A stretch of 64,000 nucleotides of DNA from Vigna angularis (lineage: Eukaryota; Streptophyta; Magnoliopsida; Fabales; Fabaceae): positions 11,964,479 through 12,028,478 of the forward strand of contig NC_068977.1 in assembly GCF_016808095.1 (NCBI RefSeq). The letters run 5' to 3'. The notes beneath the pieces are model-generated. The model searched no databases and was not told where the DNA came from. It was given only the letters and a program-made list of their open reading frames with translations. Positions 34,238-46,900 of this stretch are shown here, piece after piece. The first letter of the stretch is position 1. Every line of letters begins with the position of its first letter. The translations under genes and the position numbers were made by a program.

Positions 34238-34492
34238 ATGGCCTCCAACAAATCATTCATCACAGTTTTTCTTCTTGCTCTGACCTTCTCAGGCATGATG
34301 AGCACGAGCCTAGCAGTTCGCCATCTTATGCAGACAAGTGCAGCATTGCCAACATTGCCAACATTGCCAACATTGCCTTTAACTCCAGACCTTCCTCTAG
34401 GTGATGTTGCATCACTGCCCACTATCCCATCTGTGCCTACCACTTTGCTTCCACTTCCTACCGATATCTCTACCATTACAACAATTCCATAG
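34238..34492 (+). CDS. Small secreted Pro/Leu-rich cell-wall-type protein (PELPK-like), 84 aa
   Basis: The ATG at 34238 is chosen because it begins a clean signal peptide (MASNKSFITVFLLALTF..., cleavage likely after SLA) and lies just downstream of a TATA box. An upstream in-frame ATG at 34076 precedes that TATA box. The mature part starts VRHLMQT and continues with LPTLPTLPTLP and further P-T/L-P repeats, and it has no cysteines. This resembles short plant PELPK/proline-rich extracellular proteins, which probably sit in the cell wall. After the TAG at 34490-34492 the same frame stays open and in style (VPPLPSIPT) to a stop at 34601-34603, so the TAG may be a recent truncation of a protein of about 121 aa. 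No intron was seen. Confidence 0.7.
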   Translation: MASNKSFITVFLLALTFSGMMSTSLAVRHLMQTSAALPTLPTLPTLPLTPDLPLGDVASLPTIPSVPTTLLPLPTDISTITTIP

Positions 34493-34925
34493 CTCAACGT
34501 TCCTCCATTGCCCTCAATCCCAACATTCACAATTCAACCCCTTAAACTACCTTTCTTAATTTTCTTCATCCTGGGCAAGCTACCGTCTCAGTCTGATTCG
34601 TAGCAGTGCCAAGTTGCATGCTTCCTATAGATATGGCCTCATTCCTTTTGTGTGAGAGCCTTGTGTGCTGTTTTCCTTTTACTTTTGTCGTATGGTGTGA
34701 AAAACTTTATTTCTTTTCAGTTTATGTGTGAGTTATCGCTATTGTTTCTACTTTTTCTTGTATTATTCATTACAGATTGCGAATGATTACAGCTATACAA
34801 ATTATAATGTCTTATCCTTTAATTTAAACTCTTCCAACATCCTAATTAGATCTCTAACTAACAGCATTTATATTATTACTAAGTATTCCAACCTCCTAAG
34901 TATTTAAATCACGATATCAAATAAT
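34493..34925 (+). other. 3' flank of the Pro/Leu-rich gene, then AT-rich DNA
   Basis: 34493-34603 is an in-frame continuation of the protein pattern. The rest looks like 3' UTR (T-rich, with 'tttgtgtgagagccttgtgtgc') grading into AT-rich intergenic sequence. Confidence 0.4.
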
Positions 34926-35594
34926 AATTAAATAAAAGTAAAAGAATTACATAATATATTATACAATTACACATAAATTTTTTTTATAACAACCAAAACA
35001 CGCATTAATTTTAAAAATATTAATAAAATAAAATTTATAAAATTAAAAAATATTTTAAAAATTATGAGAAAAACAAATATTTAACTATTTTTTTACTTTT
35101 TTTTCTCCACCCATACTTAGAATTGTTTGAGAATGATAAAGGCAGGGATAGTGATGGAGCTCTTAACGAGGAAGGAAAGCACGGTGAAAAGGTGACCGCG
35201 GCAAGAAAGGCGGTGAGGGAGGGGTAGAGTGTTAGGATTCTGGGAGAGACTATTTTTCATGTCATAATTTAATTATATTCACGTAATAAAATGATCCATC
35301 TCAGTATATTTACGTAATAAAATGATCCATCTCAGTATATTTACTGTGCACCACGTCATCACATTTTAACGCCATTAATTACCACTTAACAGAACATGCT
35401 TAATTGTTACGATTTTAAAAAATTTAGTACCCAATTGAGACCGTTTTCAACTAGAGGACCCATTTGAGATTCTCCTATATAAACATGAGGATCATCCGAG
35501 GATTTAAACCTTAATTAATTTTTATAAAAAATCACAAAAATAAAACATAATTATTAAATATTTAATATAAAAAATTATATTTAATATTTAAAAA
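34926..35594. repeat. Unclassified ~0.65-kb repeat, first copy (A2 then A1 segments)
   Basis: Segment A2 (about 34926-35243) runs from 'attaaataaaagtaaaag' to 'gaggggtagagtgttagg'. It recurs at about 38362-38676 and, truncated, at 39013-39180. Segment A1 (35244-35594), with 'ggagagact', 'ttcaactagaggaccc' and 'ataaacatgaggatcatcc', recurs at 37998-38361 and 38677-39012. A 33-bp internal tandem duplication (cacgtaataaaatgatcc...) lies at about 35280-35345. No gene was seen. The family was not recognised. Confidence 0.75.
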
Positions 35595-37997
35595 TGTAAG
35601 AACCTAGAAAATATAGTAATAGAGTAGATAAGTGTATTAAAATAATGAGACGAACATTTTTCTTTAAAAATATAACTTTATAATATAACAAAAATTCCTA
35701 AAGCTCGGTTCATTATCTTAAACACTTCATCTCTCTAAAACTCTACTCTCAACTATTTCTCTACATTCTCTCTAGAATTTCTTTCTACTGAGTTGTCGGA
35801 TTGACGATCAGGAGGTGCCTAGACGTTCACGGCGTAGAGGGCTACACAACTGACCGATCAATTTCTGAATTTTAGCGAGTAAGTTGTTCTTCGCTTTTCT
35901 CCGCTGTTCTTCAACTTAGACCATGCAATTTCTAATGGTTGCATGTGTCTTGTAACGTTCTTCTTCAATTCTCTGTTCAATTCTAGCTCTAAGAGCTGTT
36001 TCTATCACCAGTTGGTGGATTGTAGGGTTTTGTTGAGTTTCCTTACGGTGTAAGGTGTTGTTGAGGTGATCTGGTGAGCTGGGTTGTGATCTTTGAGGTA
36101 AGGGGAGCTAGAATACTTCTTTATAACTAGTTATATGTTATGTGTATATACTGAAGTATGCATTAATTCTGCTGTTTAAGTTACATTTTCAGTTTTGAGT
36201 GTATGGAATGGTATGTACTGGAATGTTCATTTGTGAATCTGTGAACTGATGCTTGTGAATTGATGTAAATGTGATGTGTAACTGTAATTGAGTATGTTAG
36301 ATGAATGTCATCTGTTGTGATACCTGTTATGTTGAAGTTGAGTGAATTTGGTAGTGTTTTAGGTTATTTTAGAGGAAGTGAGGTAGTAAATTTGAGAGTT
36401 AGGGGTCAAAGGCTCTTGTGGTCTGTTGGGGTAGTCTAGGTTGGTTATTTGTGACTTGTTAGAGTCATCAAACTGGTCCAAAACTGGTCTCAAGTGATAA
36501 AATTGAATTTGGGTCATTAAGTTATTGAATTTGGTGTTTTAAAGTATGAATTGAGTTTTAAACATTATGGATTGATGTTAGGAAGGTTTACATTCACTTA
36601 GATAAGTCTAATTAGGTATAAAACACAATCTAGGGGTGTTAAAAGTTGAGGAAAATGATTAGAAAAGGTAAATGGGGTGTGAGTTTCATAGTTCGGTTCT
36701 ACAGATTATGCAGACTCGCTGAAGCGAATGGTTTCGCACAGCGAAGTGCTCTCTGCTTAGTCAGTCGCACAACGAGTTGATGCGTTGTGCGAGTGACTAG
36801 AAAGGGTTGTTGTCTGTCTGCTGATTCGCATAGCGAATCTGGCTGCTGTGCGACTAGTAGGGGTCTCGAATCACTGCTAGATTAATTCGAATGGCAAATT
36901 TGTGCGCACAGCGAGGTATTTGGGGGTGTGGTCTCTGTTTAGGCTCACGCATAGCGACCCGTGTGCGCTATGTGAGGTGCTTGAGGTCTGGTACCTCTAC
37001 GAGTTAATTCGCATAACGAAAGGTGTCGCTGTGCGAGCAACTCCTTTCTTGCCTTGCGGATAGGGTGCGTTGAGCGAACCATCTGAGTCTAGTGTAATCT
37101 TTAATTCTTTATCTTGGTTTGAATTTAGTGCAATGTTGTTTGAGATGTAAAGTATGATTGATGTATATTGCTAAATTAAAAGTATATGAATATAAGAGAT
37201 ATGAATGGTGTTTAAAGTGAAAGTATGGTAGATGGACGTAATTTCATGATCCTCAAGGAGAGGATATATGGTGGTGTCCTATGTTGTGATTCAAAGTGGA
37301 TTCTCTTGTTGAGAATCAAGTATGTTTAGATTGAATGCAGGAGCTCAGTCTTGGGGGTTATCCTGAAACTCCAATGGTCTTTCACTCTCAAGTAGAGAGG
37401 ATTGATCCATGTCGTGAGGAGTAGTAGGAGGTCTTAGTCTTGGAGGCTTTAAGTATGCTCCAAGGCGTGGTACAGACTAACCTCTTGAGTGTGGTAGGGT
37501 GAAACTCATTGGCAATGGCTTTGCAAAGTAGTAGAAGCCACCACGAGTACATGACCCGCCATAGCTCAACAATCATTCTAAGTCCGGACGAGTCAAATTT
37601 AAAGTATAACATGTTATGATGTGTGATCCAGTTTATTTGAATTAAGCATGTATGTTGTGTTATTGTAAAAAGTATGATCTTTGTATATCTAGCTCACCCT
37701 TCTACTTGTGGTTGTATATTGTTTGTGTTATGTTTTCTTTTGCAATGATCATCCATTGGATGTGAGCAGAGGTAGATGAGGTGCCTTTGGAGTAGGTCTT
37801 GGAGGGTGATGACTCAGTTGTATAGTCTAGCCAGGCTATCTATTTTATTTTGTGTAGTTTTGAAATACTCTATTGTATATAAAGTTTTAAGTTTTATAGT
37901 CATTTTTGGATGACTGTAAGCTTAACTCTTTATGTGCAAGTCTTTAACTGTACTATTATATTATAATGTAGACTACTCTTTTATATAGTTTATACTA
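35595..37997 (+). mobile_element. LTR-like insertion (probable solo LTR) of about 2.4 kb
   Basis: It interrupts the A1/A2 repeat family: A1 breaks off at 35594 and the next A1 starts at 37998. It starts tgtaagaacctagaaa, has a TATA-poor promoter-like region, a GC-richer segment at about 35780-35880 (tgacgatcaggaggtgcc...), and long non-coding sequence with no gag or pol. I infer a long solo LTR or LTR fragment. The right edge is uncertain and no target duplication is clear. Confidence 0.45.
36716..37079. repeat. Cluster of short TCGC...GCGA near-palindromes
   Basis: About a dozen variants of a 12-15 bp dyad occur in 365 bp, for example attcgcatagcgaat (about 36824), ttcgcacagcgaa (about 36733), and reverse-oriented tgtcgctgtgcgag (about 37025) and gtgcgttgagcgaa (about 37065). 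Spacing is irregular, roughly 20-60 bp. The rest of the insertion lacks them. Confidence 0.7.
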
Positions 37998-39180
37998 GGA
38001 GAGACTCTTTTCCATGTTATAATTTAATTATATTCACGTAATAAAATGATCCACCTCAGCATATTTACTACGCACCACATCATCACATTTTAAATTTCGT
38101 TTTTTACCATTTAACAGAACGTGCTTAATTTTTACGATTTTACAGAATTTAGGACTCAATTGAGACCGTTTTCAACAAGAGAACCCATTTGAGATTTTCC
38201 TATAAACATGAGAATCATCCGAAAGTTTAAACCTTAATTAATTTTTATAAAAAATCAAAAAATAAAACATAATTATTAAATATTTAATGTCAAAACAAAT
38301 ATATTTAGTATTTCAAAACAAATGATAATTATATAATTTTAAATCAAAATATTAAATATCGATTAAATAAAAGTAAAAGAATTACATAATATATTATACA
38401 ATTACACATAAAAAAAATTGATAACAACTAAAACACACATTAATTTTAAAAATATTAATAAAATAAAATTTAAAAAATTAAAAAATATTTTAAAAATTAT
38501 GAGAAAAACAAATATTTAACAATTTTTTTTACTTTTTTTTCTCCACCCATACTGAGAATTGTTTGAGAATGATAGAGATAGGGATAGTGATGGAGCTCCT
38601 AACGAGGAAAGAAAGCATGGTGAAAAGGTGACAGCGACAAGACAGGCGGTGAGGGAGGGGTAGAGTGTTAGGATTGTAGGAGAGACTATTTTCCATGTCA
38701 TAATTTAATTATATTCACGTAATAAAATGATTCATTGCAAATTTACTGTGCACCACATCATCACATTTTAACTTCGTTTCTTACTACTTAACAAAACGTG
38801 AAAATTTAGTACCTAAGTGTGACTGTTTTCAACTAGAGGACCCATTTAAGATTCTCCTATATAAACACGAGGATCATCCGAGAATTTAAACCTTAATTAA
38901 TTTTTATAAAAAATCACAAAATAAAAAATAATTATTAAATATTTAATATAAAAATATATTTAATATTTAAAAACAAATGATAATTATATAATTTTAAATC
39001 AAAATATTAAATATTAATTAAATAAAAGTAAAAGAATTACATAACATATTATACAATTACACATAAAAAAATTTGATAACAACTAAAAACACGCATTAAT
39101 TTTAAAAATATTAATAAAATAAAATTGATAAAATTAAAAAATATTTTAAAAATTATGAGAAAAACAAATATTTAAAAAAT
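37998..39180. repeat. Unclassified ~0.65-kb repeat, second and third copies (A1-A2-A1-A2)
   Basis: A1 is at 37998-38361, A2 at 38362-38676, A1 at 38677-39012 and truncated A2 at 39013-39180. The tandem order gives a period of about 650-680 bp. It is AT-rich and no convincing ORF is present. Confidence 0.75.
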
Positions 39181-39439
39181 ATTAAAAATTTCTTAATGCA
39201 CTTCAGTCTTGAATTTAAAAAATATTAAAATTATTAGAAAAGTATCTAATACAAGAAAAAAATTATTAAAATTAAACGATAATGAAGTTCAACTTTGTTA
39301 TGATGAATTTTATCATAACTATTTTTACTTAAAATCACTTTGATTTTAAATTTTTTCATAAATCTTCATTTTGTCCTCAATTTTGAATTCTTTTAAACAT
39401 CTATAATACTAAAAAAATTCAATCACAACAAATAAAAAA
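39181..39439. other. AT-rich spacer
   Basis: No feature was seen. Confidence 0.5.
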
Positions 39440-40555
39440 GTCTAATATACTAATCTAATATATATTGCTAGAATGTGGAATATGTGTAGTTAAACTTATC
39501 TAATCAGTATATAGATACATTGATCTAATATATATTATGAAACTCGTTAGTATATGAGCAAACTTGTCTAATGTATATTATAAGTCTCGTCTAATCAGAG
39601 AATGGATAGAGAAGTCTAATATGTATCAATAGACTCATCTAATACATGTATGAACATACTGATCTAAAGTATATTGTTAGACTCACCTAATCAATGTATG
39701 TACAAACTTGTCTAACTTATGTTGCAAGACTCGTTTGATTAATATATGGACAAACATGTCTAATATGTACTTAAAATCATCTAATCAATGTATACAATGA
39801 CTCCTATAATTCTTTTTGTTATACTCGTTTAGTTAGCATATGAAAATACTCATATAATGTTTATTGTTGGACTCGTCTAATGTTGTTCACTACACTCATC
39901 TAATCAGTGTATGAACAGACTCATCTAATGTGTTGCAAGATTCATTTAATTAGTGAATTAACAAATTTGTCTAATGTGTATTAATAGACTCGTCTAATTT
40001 GTGTGTCGAAAAAATTGTGTGATGTATATTGCTAGTGTGGTTTAATAAATATATGAATGACTCGTCTAATCTGTATTTCTATACTCGTTTGATCAATACA
40101 TCAACAGACTTGTCTAATGTTTCTTATGCTTTCTCATCTAATCAATGTATTCCTAGACTTGTCTAGTAATTTTTGTTATATTTCTCTAATTAACGATGAA
40201 ATGACTTGTGTAATAATTTTTGTTATATTTGTTTAATTAACATATGAAATAACTTGTCTAATATATATTTTATACCCGTTTAATTAGTGTATGTATAGTT
40301 TCATCTAATGTTTATGTTCGACTCCTGTAATGTTGTTGCCATATTCATTGAATCAGTGTATAGAAATATTCATCTTATGTGTACTGCTAGACTCGTCTAA
40401 TCAATACATCGAAAGACTCGTTTAATATGCAATGCTAGACTTGTCTAATCAATATATGGACTATAACGTGTATCGATAGGCTCATTTAATCAATGTATAT
40501 TCAAGATTCGTGTAATGTGTATTGTGAGACTCATCTAATTAGTGTTGTAAAAAAG
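39440..40555. repeat. Diverged dimeric satellite, period about 49 bp
   Basis: The core 'agact(c/t)(g/a)tctaat' recurs throughout. It is followed alternately by a 'caatgtatgaac' type and a 'gtgtattgct' type spacer. The array is thus built of two alternating half-units of about 24-25 bp, with roughly 20 dimers and heavy point divergence. No coding frame runs through it. Confidence 0.85.
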
Positions 40556-41400
40556 TTTAAAAAATAACGAACAAAGTTTCCTGAGGCGTGTAGATCACTA
40601 ACATTAATTTTTATATTTATTTAAGTTAATTTTAGTTAAACTAACATTAATTTATATGTTATGCGTTTTCCTAAGAACAAGTAGAAATCGTAGATTATTT
40701 TTAATTTAGGAGTTCAAATTTAAATATAACAAATCTCTTTATTTACAATTTTTTTCTCTCAATTATTTTTTGCATAAAACTCCTTACATACATTTCTTCC
40801 ATCAACAATGATCTCCTTCATCCACTATAAGTTTTTTCACTATTTGTTTTTTTAACGTGTTTTATTTTTGTTAAAGATGAAGGTGTTTTACAAGAAAACT
40901 TTCTTTGGAAATTATTATCATGGTCGTGAATGACATCGCAAATTGAATTAATATTAAAATAGAATTCAATTTGTATCATCAAAGTGGTACTAAATTAAAT
41001 AAACTTTAAAATAAAACGCATTAGTGTAGGTTCCAAATATTAATTAACACAAGTTCCAAATACCTTCAAGAAAGTAGTTGTTGTGAAGAGTGTGAAGCTC
41101 ACTCTTGTAAATCTTGATATCCAGTACTCGTTTTATCTGAAAATTAATGAAGGCAACACATGAGAAAAAAACAAATGAAATAAAATTGATAAAGTTAAAA
41201 TTATTTTTGAAAATTTAAAAGGTAATAATAACTAGAATTTAAACGTAGATTTTTTATTTTTTGAGCTTCAATAATGTTTCTAAAACTGATCAATTATATG
41301 CCATAGAAATGGTTTGATATATCATTAAATCAAATTACACAAAAAAATATATAATTAAAAGTATGATAAGAGAAAAAATAACTTGAAGATCAAAGAAAAG
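40556..41400. other. AT-rich intergenic sequence
   Basis: No gene, repeat or motif could be supported. Confidence 0.5.
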
Positions 41401-42060
41401 TAATGAGATATTAAGTTAGTTAAATTGTTGAGAGATACTCAAAATTATTTCAAAAGAAACAAAAAATTTCAAATAATAGAAAAATTAAGAATTAGGGAAA
41501 ATAAATAATGTGAAATTAGAAAATATAACTACAAGACCTCAATAGAATATTAAAATTAATACAATTGTAGATATATTTCACATTTCACTAAAATAAAATA
41601 TCCCATTGCTAACTTCAATCAACAAAATGTAAAAAAGAAAAATGTAATTAAAGGTATGTTTAGAGAAAAAGTGACTTGAAGATTTATAAATACTTGTTAC
41701 ATACGAAATATGTCAAAATATTGAAAAATAATAAAATTCGTCAGTTGTTCGGGACTTGGGGCCTGTGTACAATATGGTGTACACGATTAAATGAACTGTC
41801 AACCGATAAGGTACGACTGATCGAGGCAGACAGCCATTAAAGGTAGTTAAAGACTAATGAATAGTGTAACGATCATTAATGGACGATTAGTTGGTACATT
41901 AACGCTCAATAATGATTAATTAATAGGTTTGATTATCATAAATTCTATAAATATAGGTTTGATATGGAGGTAAAGATACTTTTGAACATAATTCAATTCA
42001 TTAAGACCTTCTTGAAAAATAAATCTGACTTGACTTGAGTGTCAGAGTGTCTTATGGAGC
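41401..42060 (+). repeat. LTR-derived block (third occurrence)
   Basis: Collinear with 16710-17364 at a constant offset of 24691. It includes the TATA box (ctataaatatagg near 41945) and a leader ending 'tgacttgagtgtcagagtgt'. Here that leader keeps the fuller form, while the tandem-block copies have a shortened one. It is probably a solo LTR or LTR fragment. No gag or pol adjoins. Confidence 0.6.
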
Positions 42061-43981
42061 AAGCTACGTCCCTCGACCCTATAAATTATATATAAAAAAT
42101 ATTATGATAACAATCTATTATTAATTTTTAAAAATTAAAAAAATTAACAAATTTACAAAAATTAAATCATCTATTTTTTTTTGTTAGAGTGTACTTTTAA
42201 GATTCTGCATTGTAATTATGTATTTATTTTAATCTACTTATGTCATCAGTCTTGTATAAGATATCATTATTTTCTTTTAAAATTAATTTTTATCAATTTT
42301 TAAGGATTTGTTTTTCCTGACGAACTATATGGTTAAGTATGATAATGTTTGTGAAGGTGATGATGCATCTGAACTCATGACTGATTATGAATGGTAACGT
42401 TATTAAGTTTCTATAATCGAAATTCATGTAGTTTTTGTGGTCAGAACAACTTCAGGAGTTAAGTTTTAGTGTCTTCAATATTGAATTTTTAATTAAAATT
42501 TATAATTTAAAAAAATATTTTAATTAAGATTTGTTATAATTTAGTTTATTAAATATACTTTAGGAGTTATTAAAAAATGGTAACTCATTTTAATATTGAA
42601 TTCTTAATTAGAATTTATACTTTAAGAAAGTAATTTAATTAAGATTTGTTATAATTTAGTTGATAGAGTATGAGATAAAAAAAATAGGTTTTTATTAAAT
42701 TATTCAGAAAACCTAAAATTGATTTTTTGTAACTAACTTAGCATATATGATTTATTTATATACGTCAAAGGAAGTTTAAGATGTAACAACTTAGACCCTC
42801 TCTTTTGTATTTTTCTATTGGTAAACTCATAACCCGTATGTGTCCCATAACATTATGGATTTAGCCTATGTTTCTCTCTTACCTATATTCGAAATGAATT
42901 TATATCACATGTTATGAAAGATGAAAAGAACACTACAAATAACATTTTTTGCAACTAAATCTTTGAAGTATTTAATGTTAACTTTTATTTATTTTGAGAA
43001 AAAAAAGTTAATATCTTTAAAAATTCAATGCATTCCCTGTCAGATCATTGATGAATTTGAAAAAAGAACTGAAAAAATTTAGAGAACATAATAATATATA
43101 ATTTAATAATATGAGAAGTATTTTATATGATGAGACTATCGTTTGAGAGTATTCAATTGGTTTAATGTAACATCTAATATTTTGAACGGTAAAGAAAGTT
43201 TTAAATAGTTTAGCAAATTCATTTGTGAAAGATAGATTTAAAAGAATAAAAATTAACAAACAAATTGTAAGCAATAATGCTATGATTTAAATATGTATTT
43301 ATTTCAAAAGTATAATCCGATGCTACATTTAATCTCTAGAAAATTCCTTTCCTCTACATGTTTTGTTCTAATCTATGTAGTATGTAAATAATTTTCCTTT
43401 TGTTGCTATAAAATATTTTTCAAAATGATATATCAAAAAGAAAAACAAATTAAAAACAGTTTTTTAAAGACCAAAGACAATATAGAAGTATATTTCAAAG
43501 ATCAACAATATATTTGAGTTCAAATTTATTCCTCCTTTACTCTGCAAAAGTATTCTCATTTTATTGCAAAATACAATCATCTCTGATAACGTGATCCAAT
43601 CGAAAAAATTACCCAAAAGGAAACTTATCAGTCATACAAGACAATCATGATTCATAAATACGAACTTTTTATCAGCCATGCGCTGTACACAACATAGTTC
43701 ACATAACAAATTAGTAATATTCTAGGCACATAAGAAAAGCCAAAACACCAGAATCAACACAAAATATGAACAAGAACAACATAAACAACTTTATCTCACA
43801 ATATCAGCCGCATGTTATTGTTGGAGATCCGCAGACCCAACTAAAATATCGACTTTACCAGAAGCACTTATACTTACGCTCATACACGAGATAACTTTCA
43901 AATTCCCAAGTTCACTCATCTAGTACTGACATTTTATAGCCATATTCCAAATTCCAATTTTTTTAATTTCCGGCACAAATA
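42061..43981. other. AT-rich intergenic DNA and probable 3' UTR of the FIP2-like gene
   Basis: No convincing ORF was found. The part next to 43982 (down to roughly 43560) is less repetitive and is likely 3' UTR of the minus-strand gene. The poly(A) site cannot be placed by eye. Confidence 0.4.
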
Positions 43982-46900
43982 TTATCTGATTACTCCAACA
44001 GTATTGGCACCATCAAACCTCGCACCTTCTAAGTGCTGAGTGACATAAAAAGGAACGAAGAAATGTGTTAGCTTATCGCAGTTAGAACAGAAAAATATAC
44101 TCGCCATAATTTTCCACACATTCTAAACACAGGGAGCCAACAAAAGAAGCATTAAAACAATGGGAATTTGAAAACCTCAAATCTGATCTCGCATGGCATA
44201 TATTGCCTAACGTTTGTCATTTTGGATTCAGTTATTAGTTTTATATTGGAAACAACAGATCATATAGAATTTTTTCGTGATCTGTGATTCAGTTTCCTGT
44301 ACTTAGTAAATAAACTCTGGTTCAGCCATGTGTCCACTGATCAACAAGAATGGTTAGTGTGGAACACACTTGAATAACATAGCAGCAAACCAGCTTGAAC
44401 TGAATGCTTGTGCTCAGTTCAGTTCCATTCCAACTACATTTTCAAAATCAATTGTCTACATTGTAAAGACATCCATCAATTATTGGCAACAGCAGCACAG
44501 CAAAATATACCACAAACATTCCCCACTCCCATTCATATCACTGGACTTGACATTAAATTTTCAAACGACCAATGCCAGGCCATAACACATGAATTAGTTA
44601 AATGGAAAATATTGATTAGCCAATCTATAATATCATAATTAGTAAAGAAACTCATAAGAACTATGAAAAATACAACTAAAATACATACCGTATATCGAAG
44701 ATTAAGATGACTGAGATAAGCTCGTTGAAGGTTTGCACCCTTCAAGTTGGCGTTGTTCAGTTTTGCCCCCTAAGAAAAATAGGGAATTGATTTTAAAGTA
44801 GGCCAAAATAAGATTAAAATTTCATTTCACCCAGCCACAAACTTAATTGAAAAGAGAAAATGAAAAGAAAATCAGTAGTAAATTAAACTGACAAATTTAT
44901 AGGAAGCAAGGTATCAAATGTAGGAAATAACTAAACTGGTATTGATGCTTATACCTGATCAGAGGGATACAAGAAAATCCAACAGAAACAAAATGACTAT
45001 GCACGGAGATAATCTGCTTACAATTCACACACTTTTAATCCATGGTGAGGTTTCTCAAAGTTCTATGGGTTATGTTATCTCATTAATAGTATATCATCTT
45101 TGGCCTTAGATAACAAAATTCCTCTTTCTATTTTGTTCGAATATTTTAACTTATTTGTCACCTGGGTGTGGCGTTTTCAGGTTTTCTCTTTGTATCTTTG
45201 ACATTGGAGCCCTTATAACATACATGAATTAGTTAGGATATGAATCAATCCTTTAGGCATTCTTTCCATATTTCATTCTCAAGTCTTATGTTAAGCGATA
45301 AAGTAGTGGAGATATTTAAATTTAAAAAGAAAATGTACTTTTATTGAACATAAGGGTCTATGTTAGGCCCGTAAGTCATGTTTTCAGTGGTTGTGTCATG
45401 AGTGAGGAAACATATACAAAAATCATAAAGTGGAGGCCAAAAGGGGGTGAGAGAAAATGGGAATATATGGAGAGCTTAACCAAATGAAAGGCAGTCTGCG
45501 TGATGACTTTTTAGTATTGATAAGAAACTAAAAGGCATTTATTTGGACCGTAGACCAGTGCATCATTAGTATAGGCTCATACCCTCTAGATTAGCTTTGG
45601 TTAGGCTACACTCATGATTTTGAAAAAATAGTGGATAAATCACCTATACCTTTTCTTTATATGGTATGTAAAACATCTTTGACCCTATTATACATGCTCA
45701 TAAAGTTCCAGTGCATTTTACCTTCAAGTTAGCTCCTTCCAAAACGGCTCCCTCTAGATTGGCATTGGTAAGATCTGCATTCTGATAAGTTAAAAAGACA
45801 TTCATTAATAATTATCACATGCTTTTAATCAAGACACGACATTAAGGCTACTTTTCTCAAGATTCGAGATACAACCCATCTCTAACAATCCAAATTATCC
45901 ATGTTTTAAAATATATTATAACGAAAACTACCATTTGCCACTCCAACTTGACAACTAAAGAGAGTACCACAATTAAGCTTAGTCCATCACTAGCTTGATT
46001 TATAAAAAATTCCTTTTTTTTCAAAAATCAGAAATCCTAAAGATTCCTCATCTAAATTAGCCATCACTGAATACAATTGTCTATGTGAGTATAAATAATA
46101 ATTCATACATTTTGACTTTTGGACATGCATGACAATATTAGGATATATAGTTACAGATTCATTCCAATCCATAGTTTCTACAAAATACGATGAATGTTTT
46201 CATAAATGCCCTACAATTTTTTTTCATAAATGCCCTTCTGATTTTGAAGAGAGAAATAGAGGGAATGAAAATAGAAAATAAACAAAGTGAAAAAAGAAAA
46301 AAAGGAAATAGTAAGAATTAAAACAGAATATTTAGTTGTTGGTTCATGGTGAATCTTTTCTATCAAAGTTGGTTTTGATGGCACTATTGATCAAATCAAA
46401 AGTCGCTTGATAGTCAAAGGTTACACTCATATATTCAAATTAGACTAGGTGAAACCTTCTCTACGTTGCTAAGACAGCTTCTGTCCAATTATTCCTTGCC
46501 ATGGCAGGTTGGGCTATATATCAGTCAAATGTCAAGAATGTCTTCCTTCACTACGATTTGTTGGAAGAAATTTATATGAAGCAACCTCTTGGTTTTGTTG
46601 TCTAGGGAGAGTCTTCTGAATCCAAAAATCTTTATATGATATCAAGCAATGTCCTAAGACATGGTTTGGTAGACTATGTGAAACGGTCCAACAACTTGTT
46701 ATGATTAATGTGAGGCTGATCATTCGGTGTTATATTGTCAAACAACCATTGGATGTATCCACTTAGTAGTGCATGTTGATGACATTGTTCTTAGCAACGA
46801 ATGTCAAACAACCATTGGATGTATCCATTGGAAGTATGCATTGGATGCTTCATAGGAAATTGGATTAATGAATTCCAAGCTCATTGACTTACCATAGATC

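Noticed and set aside
36716..37079. CRISPR-like array
   Set aside because: The repeats are short, occur in both orientations, vary in sequence and have irregular spacing. The setting is a eukaryotic genome.
39440..40555. Coding repeat protein
   Set aside because: No frame stays open across the units and indels are frequent, so it is a satellite.
42314..42397. Small ORF starting near 42331 (acidic peptide)
   Set aside because: Only about 22 codons, no homology recognised and no promoter or splice context.
44533..44745. Stand-alone 70-aa ORF
   Set aside because: Its N-terminal part is exon 10 of the FIP2-like gene. The rest is intron.
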